The notes beneath the pieces were generated by a model that saw nothing but the letters and a program-made list of their open reading frames with translations, was not told the DNA's origin and made no database searches. Below, piece after piece: positions 7,182 through 16,231 of a stretch of 43,267 bases of DNA (the first letter of the stretch is position 1; each line of letters opens with the position of its first letter). The position numbers were made by a program, and so were the translations under genes. Location: the NCBI GenBank assembly GCA_964195405.1, contig CAXMPK010000265.1:1-43267 (forward strand), read 5' to 3'. This DNA comes from CAXMPK01 sp964195405. GTDB taxonomy: Bacteria > Actinomycetota > Acidimicrobiia > Spongiisociales > ZC4RG35.

Positions 7182-8465
7182 ATGGGTAAGCACTCTGATC
7201 TCTACGAGCGGCACAAGGCAGTTCTGCCCGGATGGTCACCGCTGTACTACAAGCAGCCAATTTCGATCGTCGACGGCGATGGCAGACATGTGATCGACGC
7301 CGAGGGCAACCGCTACCTCGATTTTTTCGGTGGGATCCTGGTGACGATGAGTGGCTACAACATCCCCGAGGTTGTGGAGGCGATCAAGGCCCAGGCCGAT
7401 CGGATGCTCCACACATCAACGCTCTACCTCATCGAGTCCCAGATCGAGCTTGCCGAGAAGATTGCAGAGTTGTCCGGCGTTCCGGATGCAAAGGTCTTCT
7501 TCACTAACTCGGGGACCGAGGCCAACGACGCTGCACTCGCCCTGGCGACAACCTATCGCAACTCAAATCAGGTCCTGGCGTTGCGGGGCAGCTATCACGG
7601 AAAATCGCATTCCGCCACAGCCATCACCGGTCAAAAAGCATGGTCAGGTTCCAGCTTCTCGCCGTTCCAGGTGACGTATGTGCAAAGCGGTTACAAGTTT
7701 CGGAGCCCTTTCGGTCATTTGCCCGACAAAGAGTTCATCGAGGCTTGTGTTGACGATCTCAGGGATCTGCTCAATGTTGCCACCGCCGGTGATGTCGCGG
7801 CGATGATCGTTGAGCCAATTCAAGGTGTCGGCGGGTTTGTGACTCCACCGGACGGGTTCTTCGGCGCCATGAAGGAAGTGCTCGACGAACACGAGATCTT
7901 GTTCATATCCGATGAGATACAAACCGGTTGGGGCCGCACCGGGGAGAACTTCTGGGGTTACCAAGCCCACGGAATCACGCCAGATTTGCTCACCTTCGCC
8001 AAGGGGATCGGCAACGGTCTCTCCATCGGGGGAGTGGTGACAACCGCCGAGATCATGGAGGCGTACCCGGCAATGGGCATTTCCACGTTCGGTGGCAACC
8101 CTCTCGCCACCGCCGGAGCCCTCGCCAATATCGATTACGTCTTGGACAACGACCTTCAAACCAACTCCTTGAAGGTCGGCAACCGTCTCATGCAGAATCT
8201 GGTCCCTCTAGCCGGGGAGCTGGAGGTGATCGGTGAGGTTCGAGGCAAGGGTCTGATGATCGGTATCGAACTGGTTGGCCCCGACGGCGAGCCGGCACCG
8301 GACAAAGCTGCTGCCGCTCTCGAGGCCACCCGGGAGCAGGGCCTTCTCATCGGGAAAGGCGGTCTTCACGGCAATGGACTTCGCGTTGCGCCGCCACTTT
8401 CCATCACCGAGGACGAAGCAGACGAGGGGTATGAGATTCTGGAACGGGTGTTGAGGAGTCTGTGA
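7182..8465 (+). CDS. Class III PLP-dependent aminotransferase
   Basis: This 427-residue protein is full length for the class III (omega) aminotransferases. Visible motifs are FTNSGTEANDAAL (phosphate binding, about residue 107), GSYHGKS, ISDEIQTGWGRTG (PLP-ring aspartate at residue 244) and TFAKGIGNG with the Schiff-base lysine at about 274. The closest subtypes by eye are 4-aminobutyrate and alanine-glyoxylate (AGXT2-like) aminotransferases. The substrate cannot be fixed from sequence. It probably forms an operon with the upstream reductase gene. Confidence 0.88.
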   Translation: MGKHSDLYERHKAVLPGWSPLYYKQPISIVDGDGRHVIDAEGNRYLDFFGGILVTMSGYNIPEVVEAIKAQADRMLHTSTLYLIESQIELAEKIAELSGVPDAKVFFTNSGTEANDAALALATTYRNSNQVLALRGSYHGKSHSATAITGQKAWSGSSFSPFQVTYVQSGYKFRSPFGHLPDKEFIEACVDDLRDLLNVATAGDVAAMIVEPIQGVGGFVTPPDGFFGAMKEVLDEHEILFISDEIQTGWGRTGENFWGYQAHGITPDLLTFAKGIGNGLSIGGVVTTAEIMEAYPAMGISTFGGNPLATAGALANIDYVLDNDLQTNSLKVGNRLMQNLVPLAGELEVIGEVRGKGLMIGIELVGPDGEPAPDKAAAALEATREQGLLIGKGGLHGNGLRVAPPLSITEDEADEGYEILERVLRSL

Positions 8466-8523
8466 TCAGCCCTTCATGACTGGAACACGCTGACTAGCTT
8501 GTTGCCAGATCTAGGAGGGATAT

Positions 8524-8811
8524 TTGGGCTGTTTGTTTCTAATTTTGATCGGGGTCAGCCCCCGACTCGGCGTTGTCGCACTGTGGCTGTTCACCGACTG
8601 GGTGGAGAGGGCCTTCAACGGTGGGTGGATCCTGCCGCTGGCGGGTCTGATCCTTCTGCCATGGACCACATCGCTGTATGTCGTCGGTTTTGTCATTGGT
8701 GATGCAGCGGCACCGTGGGGGATCCTTGGGGCCATCATCGGCCTGTTCATGGATGTCGCCCTTCACGCCGGATCGGCGACCATGGGCAAGAAGCGCGGAT
8801 TGGCGACTTAG
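8524..8811 (+). CDS. Small integral membrane protein
   Basis: This 95-residue protein has a TTG start placed by a strong AGGAGGG site at 8513-8519. It has three hydrophobic stretches (about 3-24, 34-55 and 61-80), with a short basic C-terminal tail (GKKRG). No family was recognised. Its last bases overlap the convergent end of the sigma factor gene, so stop codons of opposite strands interlock at 8808-8811. Confidence 0.65.
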   Translation: MGCLFLILIGVSPRLGVVALWLFTDWVERAFNGGWILPLAGLILLPWTTSLYVVGFVIGDAAAPWGILGAIIGLFMDVALHAGSATMGKKRGLAT

Positions 8812-9758
8812 AGCAGACCAGACAAATCGATTTCGCAGGAGGGGTGGCGTAGCTTCGCCAGCCCTCTTGCCTCTATCTGACGGACGCGCTCTCTTGTCGA
8901 GTTGACCACCTTTCCGACGTCAGAGAGGGTCCACGGCTCAGTCCCGTCGAGTCCAAAACGCAGCCAGAGCACTTGTTGCTCGTCGTGATCGAGACGGCCT
9001 AGGGCGATGACCAGCCGGTCCCGACGCCAGGCCGATGCCGCCCGGTCCTCAGGGTCGGCGGCGTCTTGATCTTCCACAAAGTCTTGGAGTGAGGCGTCCC
9101 CATCCTCGCCGACGGGTCTATTGAGAGAGACTGTCTCCGCCGGTGCTTCGAGAGCGGCCAACACCCGCTCGGTGTCCAGACCTGAAACCTCCGAGATTTC
9201 CTCGAGAGTTGGAGCTCGATGGAGTTGATCGTGAAGACTCTGTCTGGTGTCTTGGACGGTGCGGACCACGTCGACCATGTGAACAGGAAGACGGATGGTT
9301 CGGCCGTTGTTGCCCAGCCCTCTGGTGATCGCCTGTCGGATCCACCATGTTGCGTATGTGGAAAACTTGAAACCCTTGCGCCAGTCGAACTTCTCGACCG
9401 CACGGATCAGACCCAGATTCCCTTCTTGGATCAGGTCGAGAAGATCGAGACCCCGTCCGCTGTAACGCTTGGCGATGGAAATGACCAGCCGGAGATTGGA
9501 CCGGATAAACATCATCTTGGCTTCATCGCCCTCGGCGATGGCCCGCATCAGCTTGGCTCGATCTGAGCGTTGAAACTCGCCAGATTCGACTACAGCCTTG
9601 GCCTTCTTGCCACGCTCCATGGAACGAGCAAGATGGACTTCGTCCTCAGCGGTCAGGAGACCGTGTGCGGAAACCTCGTCGAGGTACAGCCCGACTGTGT
9701 CGGATGGGCTGGCGCCTCTTTCTGGTCTCGCATCACTGGTCCTGATCGCATTCCCCAT
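8808..9758 (-). CDS. RNA polymerase sigma factor, sigma-70 family, group 2
   Basis: This 316-residue protein begins with region 1.2 (SDTVGLYLDEVSAHGLLTAE). Regions 2.1-2.4 contain IRSNLRLVISIAKRY, LDLIQEGNLGLIRAVEKFD and FSTYATWWIRQAI. Region 3 is LPVHMVD...TLEEISEVSG. Region 4 holds the helix-turn-helix WTLSDVGKVVNSTRERVRQIE. It lacks the long N-terminal region of a primary sigma, so it is a SigB/HrdB-paralogue-like alternative factor recognising a -10/-35 promoter close to the housekeeping one. The ATG at 9758 has AGGAGG five bases upstream. No anti-sigma gene is adjacent. Confidence 0.92.
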   Translation of the reverse strand: MGNAIRTSDARPERGASPSDTVGLYLDEVSAHGLLTAEDEVHLARSMERGKKAKAVVESGEFQRSDRAKLMRAIAEGDEAKMMFIRSNLRLVISIAKRYSGRGLDLLDLIQEGNLGLIRAVEKFDWRKGFKFSTYATWWIRQAITRGLGNNGRTIRLPVHMVDVVRTVQDTRQSLHDQLHRAPTLEEISEVSGLDTERVLAALEAPAETVSLNRPVGEDGDASLQDFVEDQDAADPEDRAASAWRRDRLVIALGRLDHDEQQVLWLRFGLDGTEPWTLSDVGKVVNSTRERVRQIEARGLAKLRHPSCEIDLSGLL

Positions 9759-9783
9759 ACCGGCCTCCTAACACCGCTGTGGA

Positions 9784-9812
9784 AAACTACATCTCCTGGA
9801 TGAATCTGGCAA
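9784..9812 (-). promoter_or_regulatory. Promoter of the sigma factor gene
   Basis: On the minus strand TTGCCA (9812-9807) and TAGTTT (9789-9784) are separated by exactly 17 bases. The predicted start near 9777 leaves a leader of about 18 bases that contains the AGGAGG ribosome site. Confidence 0.55.
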
Positions 9813-9879
9813 CCGGCAAAGACCACCACCGCTAGCGACACACCCACTAGGGGATCCCGATCGGTATCCTCAGGGACTC

Positions 9880-11346
9880 GTGACGCGCCGAACCCAGTTC
9901 CGAATGCTGGTGGCGCTAACCATCGTTTGGGCGGTTTGGGCCGGATGGTCCTTGCTTGGGCGGGCCACTCCCTATGAGCTCCGGGTCCTCGATGACCTCG
10001 GCGTTCCGGTCGCTTCAGCCATCGTCGACATTGACGGGGGCCAAGTGGGCACCGCTGGCGACGACGGTCGGGTGCCGTTGGAGTGGAATCGCTCCTCGAC
10101 TGTCCTTGAGGTCAGCGCTCCAGGTCATGTTCCTCTGATGCTCACTGTTGCCGAGCCACCAGAAGGGACTCTCAACGTCGTGCTCAAAGCAAGGGTGCTG
10201 CGGGGTCGCGTGGTTGATGACGAAGGCGTCGGCCTGGTCGATGCTGTGATTACTACAGACGCCGCATTCGCAAGCTCAGACAGTGAAGGTCACTTCACTA
10301 TACGTGGTGCGGAACCAGGGAAAGTGGCCGTTGATCGTCCTGCGTGGATATCAACGACGTTCTCATGGGACGGCGGTGGAGGGGAAGCCCTGGTCGAACT
10401 CCAGCAATTCTCAGCCCGTGCCGTCCATATCACCGGGCCGGCGGCCGGCGGTGAGTTGGATCGCTTCATACAGATGGCCAAAGACACCGAACTGAACGCA
10501 TTGATGATCGATCTCAAAGACGAGAAGGGTCGGGTCTATTACGACACACAGAATCCGACGGCGTTGCAGATTGGAGCCGATTTCGGCTCCTACAACCTCA
10601 AAGACACGGTGGCCCGCGCCCACGCAGAGGGGTTATATGTCATCGGTCGGTTGGTTGTTTTCAACGACCCGATCGCCGCTAGCGCCAAACCTTCCATGGC
10701 AGTGTGGGATTCATCGACCAACACGGCGTTCGAATCGAGGGGCCAATTCTTCCTGGACCCAACTGACCCTGAGGCCCGTCAGTACGGACTCGACCTGGCT
10801 GTTGAGGTCTGTGCCTCTGGAATCGACGAAATCCAATTCGACTATGTCCGTTTCCCTGATGCCCTCACCTCCGACGCGGTGCTCGACCAAGGCAACAGCG
10901 ACGAAGTGCGGGTTCCGACAATCAACGGTTTCCTCACCCAAGCCGTGGACCAGCTACATCCGATGGGTTGCGCAGTGGCCGCAGATATCTTCGGATTTCT
11001 CACAACGGCTGGTGACGACGGGTACATCGGCCAGCAATGGGAAGAGGTGGCGATGATCGTCGACGTCGTCTCGCCGATGGTTTACCCGAGTCACTACTCC
11101 ACCGGATGGTATGAGTTCGAGAATCCGAATGAACATCCCGGCCCGATGGTGCGAAACGCGCTTTCGGACGGTATCAAGCGGCTGCCCCGCAACGTCGTGG
11201 TAAGACCCTGGCTTCAAGATTTTGGGTACAACCCAGGCCAGGTTCGAGCGCAAATCGACTCGGCAGAGGAGTTCGGGCTCGGCTGGATGCTGTGGAACTC
11301 CGCTTCAGAAGTGACCACGTCTGCTTTGATTTCGGTGAACAATTAG
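9880..11346 (+). CDS. Exported putative glycoside hydrolase (DUF4015 type)
   Basis: This 488-residue protein has a GTG start. Residues 9-27 form an uncleaved or signal helix. About 33-175 holds two carboxypeptidase-regulatory-like beta domains (LDDLGVPVASAIVDIDG and VDDEGVGLVDAVI). About 178-488 is a TIM-barrel of the DUF4015 family: LNALMIDLKDEKGRVYYD, AHAEGLYVIGRLVVFND, CASGIDEIQFDYVRFPD and VSPMVYPSHYS. The acidic residues in IDLKDE and FDYVRFPD are candidate catalytic carboxylates. It probably cleaves an extracellular polysaccharide of unknown identity. A -10-like TATCCT lies nine bases upstream of the start. Confidence 0.8.
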   Translation: MTRRTQFRMLVALTIVWAVWAGWSLLGRATPYELRVLDDLGVPVASAIVDIDGGQVGTAGDDGRVPLEWNRSSTVLEVSAPGHVPLMLTVAEPPEGTLNVVLKARVLRGRVVDDEGVGLVDAVITTDAAFASSDSEGHFTIRGAEPGKVAVDRPAWISTTFSWDGGGGEALVELQQFSARAVHITGPAAGGELDRFIQMAKDTELNALMIDLKDEKGRVYYDTQNPTALQIGADFGSYNLKDTVARAHAEGLYVIGRLVVFNDPIAASAKPSMAVWDSSTNTAFESRGQFFLDPTDPEARQYGLDLAVEVCASGIDEIQFDYVRFPDALTSDAVLDQGNSDEVRVPTINGFLTQAVDQLHPMGCAVAADIFGFLTTAGDDGYIGQQWEEVAMIVDVVSPMVYPSHYSTGWYEFENPNEHPGPMVRNALSDGIKRLPRNVVVRPWLQDFGYNPGQVRAQIDSAEEFGLGWMLWNSASEVTTSALISVNN

Positions 11347-11347
11347 G

Positions 11348-11372
11348 ACTATCCCGATAGTGGAAATACGAT
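11348..11372 (+). promoter_or_regulatory. Shared suf promoter/operator, sufD copy
   Basis: The perfect inverted repeat ACTATC-CC-GATAGT (11348-11361) is followed by GGAAATA and a -10-like TACGAT (11367-11372). Twenty bases here (11349-11368) match the element before the minus-strand sufC at 17 or 18 positions. The palindrome sits in the -35/-10 spacer, where a bound repressor would block polymerase. An Rrf2/IscR- or SufR-type iron-sulfur regulator is the natural candidate (inference). Confidence 0.6.
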
Positions 11373-11397
11373 CTGGCGGTCCCCTTCGGAGTTCCAA

Positions 11398-12654
11398 TTG
11401 ACCGCGTTTGATCTTGAAACCCATTCCGCGCTGACCGTCGACGTCCCCTCGTGGCGGCGGTCGCAGATGAACTCAGCGTTCGAGGTCTTCAACTCGCTCG
11501 ACGAGCCAACCGGTGTTGAAGAGGATTGGAGATACGTCGAATACGACCTCCCCTTCTCTGAGCTTTTCCCGGTGGCCAAGCCTGGAGCGTCCCTCGATCC
11601 AGGCCCATTCCTGGCTGGTGTCGACGACACTTCCGGTCATGTCCTTGTGGTTGATGGTCAGGTGGTCGACGCGACGTCAGCGGATTTGGCGATTCATCGT
11701 CTGAGTGACATCGAGGAACGAGAGTTCTCGAAGGTTGCCCCCGATCACAACAAGCTCGCAGCCGCCCACGCCGCCTTCGCCAACGATGGCGTGTTCATCG
11801 ATGTTGCCCCAGGTCAGGTGGTGGCGAAGCCCCTCGTTATCGAGATTCAAGGTGTGACGCCGGACTCTGCATCCTTCCCACATGTGGCCGTCAATGTTGG
11901 GGAGAATGCCGAGGCCCAGATTCTTGTGGTCTATCGATCGGCCGATGACATTCGGTTGCTCATGGTCCCCAACATCGATCTCGATGTCGATCATGGGGGC
12001 CGGCTCCGTTTTGTCTCAGTCCAGGGTGTCGATCACGCGGCCTCAAATGTCGTACACCAGCGACTGAGGTTGGGGCGTGACGCGACAGGTCGGATCGGCG
12101 AGGTCGGCTTGGGCGGTGACTTTGCCCGGCTCGATTTGGCTGTCGACCTGGAGGGTGATGGGGCGTCGTCAGAAATTGTCGGTCTCTATTTCGGCGAAGG
12201 CTCTCAAACTCTCGATTACCGGATAGTGATCAATCACAGCGGGAAGAGCACTTCATCGGACGTCTTTCTCAAGGGCGCCGTCGAGGATGAGTCTCAGAGC
12301 GTGTTCACCGGTCTTCTCCGCATCGAGAAGAACGCAATTCGGACCTCGACCTTCGAGACCAATCGCAATCTGGTTCTCTCCGAGGACGCCAAAGCCAATT
12401 CGGTGCCCAACCTCGAGATTCTCTGCGATGACGTTGTATGCGGTCATGCCTCCTCGGTTGGCCCGTTGGAGAGAGACCATCTCTACTACCTGAAGAGTCG
12501 CGGGTTGAACGACGAGCGAGCGGAGCGGTTATTGATAAAGGGCTTCTTTCAGGACGTCGTTGATCGGCTTCCCATTGGCGGGATCGCCGGTCCGGTTTCC
12601 GAAGAGGTCTTCAGTCGGTTTGTCCAGGCCCAGGAGCAGGGGCGAGTGGCGTGA
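11398..12654 (+). CDS. sufD: SufD-like Fe-S cluster scaffold subunit
   Basis: This 418-residue protein belongs to the SufB/SufD family. The beta-helix core spans about 100-340. The C-terminal signature reads CDDVVCGHASSVGPLERDHL then YYLKSRGLNDERAERLLIKGF, closer to SufD (CxHG-type) than to SufB. SufD partners SufB and the ATPase SufC in assembling Fe-S clusters on a cytosolic scaffold. The TTG start has GGAG seven bases upstream. The gene heads a coupled operon sufD-Rieske-sufC-peptidase. No sufB is in the window, so it must be elsewhere or this protein acts without it. Confidence 0.88.
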   Translation: MTAFDLETHSALTVDVPSWRRSQMNSAFEVFNSLDEPTGVEEDWRYVEYDLPFSELFPVAKPGASLDPGPFLAGVDDTSGHVLVVDGQVVDATSADLAIHRLSDIEEREFSKVAPDHNKLAAAHAAFANDGVFIDVAPGQVVAKPLVIEIQGVTPDSASFPHVAVNVGENAEAQILVVYRSADDIRLLMVPNIDLDVDHGGRLRFVSVQGVDHAASNVVHQRLRLGRDATGRIGEVGLGGDFARLDLAVDLEGDGASSEIVGLYFGEGSQTLDYRIVINHSGKSTSSDVFLKGAVEDESQSVFTGLLRIEKNAIRTSTFETNRNLVLSEDAKANSVPNLEILCDDVVCGHASSVGPLERDHLYYLKSRGLNDERAERLLIKGFFQDVVDRLPIGGIAGPVSEEVFSRFVQAQEQGRVA

Positions 12655-12962
12655 AGGTGGAGATAACAGCTCTCGACCAATTGCCGAGAGACCGTGGTGT
12701 CAGGGTGAAGGTTGGGGACAATCGGATTGCCATGTTCCGAATCGACAACGATGTCTACGCCATCGGTGATGTGTGCAGCCACGCCGAGGCGTCCCTTGCC
12801 GAGGGCGAAGTCTGGGACCGTTCCGTTGAGTGTCCGCGCCACGGATCTGAATTCGATCTCGAGACCGGTGTGCCCTCATCACTCCCAGCCACAGCACCGG
12901 TTCCCACCTACGAAGTGTCTGTGGAAGACGGAAAAGTCTTCCTGATGCTGGAGGACGAATGA
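12651..12962 (+). CDS. Rieske-type [2Fe-2S] ferredoxin
   Basis: This 103-residue single Rieske domain shows box 1 CSHAEASL and box 2 CPRHGSEF, giving the two Cys and two His ligands of the cluster. It is soluble and has no signal, resembling the small non-heme ferredoxins of dioxygenase systems. It starts at GTG overlapping the sufD stop (GTGA) and ends overlapping the sufC start (ATGA). Insertion of this ferredoxin between sufD and sufC recurs in Gram-positive suf operons (established knowledge). It may donate electrons during cluster assembly. Confidence 0.88.
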   Translation: MKVEITALDQLPRDRGVRVKVGDNRIAMFRIDNDVYAIGDVCSHAEASLAEGEVWDRSVECPRHGSEFDLETGVPSSLPATAPVPTYEVSVEDGKVFLMLEDE

Positions 12963-13756
12963 GCACCGCACTGAAAGTGACCAACCTCTCTGCCGGCATC
13001 GACGGCAAGCAGATTCTCGATGGGTTGTCTTTGGAGGTCCCGTTTGGGGAGATCCACGCGATCATGGGTCCCAACGGGTCGGGGAAATCAACGCTTTGTC
13101 ATGTGCTCACAGGGAAGGCGGGCTACACCGTAAAGGGTGAGGCAACGCTGAATGGCGACGACCTCTTGTCTCTTGATGTCGACGAGCGTTCCCGGCTAGG
13201 CCTGCTCCTGAGTTTCCAATACCCGACTGAGGTCCCGGGAGTGAGGCTCCGTGAGTTCATGATGGAAGCCGCCGAGGAGCATGGCTTCGACGAGAGTGTT
13301 GCCGCATCGCGGGTCGAAGAGCAGGGCAAGCGATTTGGGATGGAGCGCTTCCTCGATAGATCGCTCAACGATGATCTTTCGGGTGGTGAGAAGAAGCGAT
13401 CAGAGATCTTTCAGATGGCAGTTCTCGTGCCCAAGGTCGCATTGTTGGATGAGATCGATTCGGGGCTCGACGTCGACGCCGTGAAGCAAGTCGCCGAGGC
13501 TGTCGAGGAGATGCGTTCTCCCGATCTCGGCGTCGTGATGATCACCCATTACAGCCGAATCCTTCGCTATCTGTCGCCTGACAAGATCCATGTGATGATC
13601 GACGGGAAAATTGTCGATAGCGGTGGAGCCGAGCTGGCGGAAGAGTTGGACTCTGGCGGTTACGACGCAGTCCGGGAGCGTCTCGGCATCGAGAAGACCC
13701 GGGAAACAGGACCCCAACAGAGGCCCGCCGATTTCTTCACCGATACACCGTTCTAG
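12959..13756 (+). CDS. sufC: SufC ATPase (plus-strand copy)
   Basis: This 265-residue ABC-type ATPase shows Walker A GPNGSGKST at 37-45, a Q-loop within LSFQYPTEVPG, signature LSGGEKKRSE, Walker B ALLDEIDSGLD and the switch His in ITHYSR. The EIDSGLD and SGGEKKR forms identify SufC rather than a transport ATPase. It energises conformational change of SufB/SufD. A second SufC lies at 18933-19742 and the two differ widely, so this is not a recent duplication. It is translationally coupled to both neighbours. Confidence 0.93.
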   Translation: MSTALKVTNLSAGIDGKQILDGLSLEVPFGEIHAIMGPNGSGKSTLCHVLTGKAGYTVKGEATLNGDDLLSLDVDERSRLGLLLSFQYPTEVPGVRLREFMMEAAEEHGFDESVAASRVEEQGKRFGMERFLDRSLNDDLSGGEKKRSEIFQMAVLVPKVALLDEIDSGLDVDAVKQVAEAVEEMRSPDLGVVMITHYSRILRYLSPDKIHVMIDGKIVDSGGAELAEELDSGGYDAVRERLGIEKTRETGPQQRPADFFTDTPF

Positions 13757-14832
13757 TGGCGACTCGGGCTGTCGCTGAGAAGTGGCTTGCTCAACTAACA
13801 CATCTGCCCACAGCCTCCGGTATGGAGGATGCTGTCGTCGCCTGGGTGCAACGCTGGGTCTCACGTCGCGACGACTTGAGGATTGCCTTCGACAGCGGCG
13901 GCAACGTCTTGATCACCCAGAAAGGCCGCAAGAAATACCTGCCGATTTTGTCAGTGGCACACATGGACCATCCGGCATTTGTGATAACCGGAGTTGCCGA
14001 AGGTATGGCGTCGTACCAGTTCCGTGGCGGTGTCAACAGGGAGTACTTCGAGGACGCACGAGTTGAGGTGGTGTCACGCTCACAGGGTGGCGGCGGGCGC
14101 GTCGGCCTCCATGAGGCAGCAAGCGACACCGGAGTGATCCACGTACGTGGAGACGTCAGGGTCGGCGACATCGCGATGTGGAAGATGAGAAAACCGCGGG
14201 CAAGGAAAGATATCTTTGCCGCTCCTGCGTGTGACGACCTCGCTGGCTGTGCGGCGGCGTTGGCCGCCCTTGACCGGATGCGGGGAGAGCCGGGATACCG
14301 GCATTTTGGGGTGATGCTGACACGTGCCGAGGAGGTCGGTCTGATCGGGGCGCTTCATGCCGCAAAATATCAGACGATTCCCTCAGATACACGGATCTTG
14401 TCGATTGAGACCTCCCGGGCCCTGCCGACGGCGCCTATTGGTGGAGGCCCGGTGATCAGAACCGGTGATCGAAGCACCGTATTTGACCGTGAGATGACCA
14501 ATCGGATCAGTCGTGTCGCCGAGACTGCGGGGGTTCGTCACCAAAGAAAACTGATGGACGGGGGCGGTTGTGAGGCAACGGCGTTTGGTTCATTTGGCTA
14601 CCAGACGGCTGCGCTTTGTGTACCGCTGGGCTATCACCACAACCGGGGAAACCTCGACGAGTTTGAGAAGGGTCTTGCCGAGCCGGTTCCCATGTACGAA
14701 GAGATCTCTCTTGGTGACTTCCACGGACTGATCGACCTGCAGATGATTGCGACAACGGCTGTCGATACCGAAGATCCGATCCGTGAATCTCTGAACCGCT
14801 TGTACGAGTCGAACTCGCACTACCTCGGTTAG
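13756..14832 (+). CDS. M42/M28-like zinc metallopeptidase
   Basis: This 358-residue protein has a GTG start overlapping the sufC stop by one base. Candidate dinuclear-zinc ligands lie in order: His in VAHMDHP, Asp in ACDDLAG, catalytic Glu-Glu in TRAEEVG, an acidic residue in SIETS, and His in LGYHHN. This is the ligand order of M42/M28/M20 aminopeptidases. The middle region (about 95-150) would be the inserted domain of M42 glutamyl aminopeptidases. It has no signal peptide and is cytosolic. The link to Fe-S assembly is not obvious and it may simply be a co-transcribed passenger. Confidence 0.75.
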   Translation: MATRAVAEKWLAQLTHLPTASGMEDAVVAWVQRWVSRRDDLRIAFDSGGNVLITQKGRKKYLPILSVAHMDHPAFVITGVAEGMASYQFRGGVNREYFEDARVEVVSRSQGGGGRVGLHEAASDTGVIHVRGDVRVGDIAMWKMRKPRARKDIFAAPACDDLAGCAAALAALDRMRGEPGYRHFGVMLTRAEEVGLIGALHAAKYQTIPSDTRILSIETSRALPTAPIGGGPVIRTGDRSTVFDREMTNRISRVAETAGVRHQRKLMDGGGCEATAFGSFGYQTAALCVPLGYHHNRGNLDEFEKGLAEPVPMYEEISLGDFHGLIDLQMIATTAVDTEDPIRESLNRLYESNSHYLG

Positions 14833-14835
14833 CGG

Positions 14836-14841
14836 TACCGT
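14836..14841 (+). promoter_or_regulatory. Candidate -10 box (TACCGT) for fumC
   Basis: TACCGT is six bases before the ATG at 14848, in the 15-base gap after the peptidase gene, and there is no ribosome site. It suggests fumC also has its own leaderless promoter. Confidence 0.35.
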
Positions 14842-14847
14842 CCAGGT

Positions 14848-16227
14848 ATGGAATACCGCATCGAGAAAGACTCGATGGGTGAGGTTCAGGTTCCTGCCGA
14901 TGCTCTATACGGAGCTTCGACGCAGCGTGCAGTCGACAACTTCCCCATCTCGAGTCATCGTTTCAGCCGCCGTTTCATTTGGGCGCTCGGTCTTCAGAAG
15001 GGATCTGCGGCCACCGTCGCCGCCGACATGGGGTTCAGAGACGAAGGACTGGCAGCCGTTGTCCGTCAAGGCGCTGATGAGGTCATGGATGGTTCGTTGG
15101 ATGACCAGTTCGTTCTCGACATCTTCCAAACAGGTTCAGGGACATCGACAAACACCAACGCCAACGAGGTCATCGCGGCCCGGGCCAACCAGATCCTCGG
15201 TGAGGACAAGGTGCATCCCAACGACGATGTGAATTTCGGCCAGTCGTCGAATGATGTGATCCCAACCGCCATCCACGTCGCTGCGGTGGCTGCAATAAGA
15301 GACGAATTGGTGCCAGCTCTTGACCGACTCGCCAATGCCTTGAATGACAAAGCTGTTGACTTCTCAGATGTCGTGAAGTCGGGCCGCACCCATCTGATGG
15401 ATGCCACCCCGGTCACACTCGGTCAGGAATTTGGGGGATACGAGGCGCAAGTTCGCAAAGGGGGTCGGCGACTAGAGAAAGTACTCCCCGAACTGGAGGA
15501 ACTGGCTTTGGGGGGCACTGCCGTGGGGACGGGCATCAATGCTCCCGATGGGTTTGCTGCCACGGTGATCTCCCTCATGGCGGAACGCACCGGCTTCCCC
15601 TACCGAGAGGCCGATGACCACTTCGAAGCTCAGGGATCCAAGGATGCGGTGGTGATGACATCTGGGGTTTTGCGGACCATCGCCGTTTCACTTTTCAAGA
15701 TAGCCAACGACATACGTTTTCTTGGATCAGGGCCGACGTCAGGAATTTCGGAGATCAAGATCCCGTCGCTGCAACCGGGCTCATCGATCATGCCCGGAAA
15801 GGTCAACCCGGTGATGTCGGAGATGATGATGCAGGTGGCGGCCCAGGTAATTGGAAACGATGTCGCGATTGCCTGGAGTGGTGCCAATGGCAACTTCGAA
15901 CTGAATGTGATGATGCCAGTGATGGCTCACAATCTTCTTGAGTCAATCTCTCTGCTGACCAATGCCTGTGAGACGTTCAGTGAGCGTTGTATCGAAGGTA
16001 TTGAGGCGAACATCGCCCGGGCTCAGGAGTTGGTGGAGAAGAACGCCATCATCGTGACGGCCCTCAACCCGCATATCGGTTATGACAACGGTGCCAAAAT
16101 CGCCAAGGAGGCTGTTGCCACGGGTCGCTCCGTGAGAGAACTTGTCCTCGAAGCGGGTCTGATGACCGAATCCGAGTTGGACGAGGCACTGGACATCAAG
16201 AAGATGACCGAAGGCGGTCTCCGCTAG
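14848..16227 (+). CDS. fumC: Class II fumarate hydratase
   Basis: This 459-residue protein is full length for FumC. Key segments are TGSGTSTNTNANEVI, SGRTHLMDATPVTLGQEF, and the signature GSSIMPGKVNP at 311-321 with the catalytic-loop serines. The C-terminal NPHIGYDNGAKIAKEA favours fumarase over aspartase. It converts fumarate to malate in the citric acid cycle. Class II fumarase needs no Fe-S cluster, so its place beside the suf genes is not explained by being a client. It converges on sufU with only four bases between stops. Confidence 0.93.
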   Translation: MEYRIEKDSMGEVQVPADALYGASTQRAVDNFPISSHRFSRRFIWALGLQKGSAATVAADMGFRDEGLAAVVRQGADEVMDGSLDDQFVLDIFQTGSGTSTNTNANEVIAARANQILGEDKVHPNDDVNFGQSSNDVIPTAIHVAAVAAIRDELVPALDRLANALNDKAVDFSDVVKSGRTHLMDATPVTLGQEFGGYEAQVRKGGRRLEKVLPELEELALGGTAVGTGINAPDGFAATVISLMAERTGFPYREADDHFEAQGSKDAVVMTSGVLRTIAVSLFKIANDIRFLGSGPTSGISEIKIPSLQPGSSIMPGKVNPVMSEMMMQVAAQVIGNDVAIAWSGANGNFELNVMMPVMAHNLLESISLLTNACETFSERCIEGIEANIARAQELVEKNAIIVTALNPHIGYDNGAKIAKEAVATGRSVRELVLEAGLMTESELDEALDIKKMTEGGLR

Positions 16228-16231
16228 GACG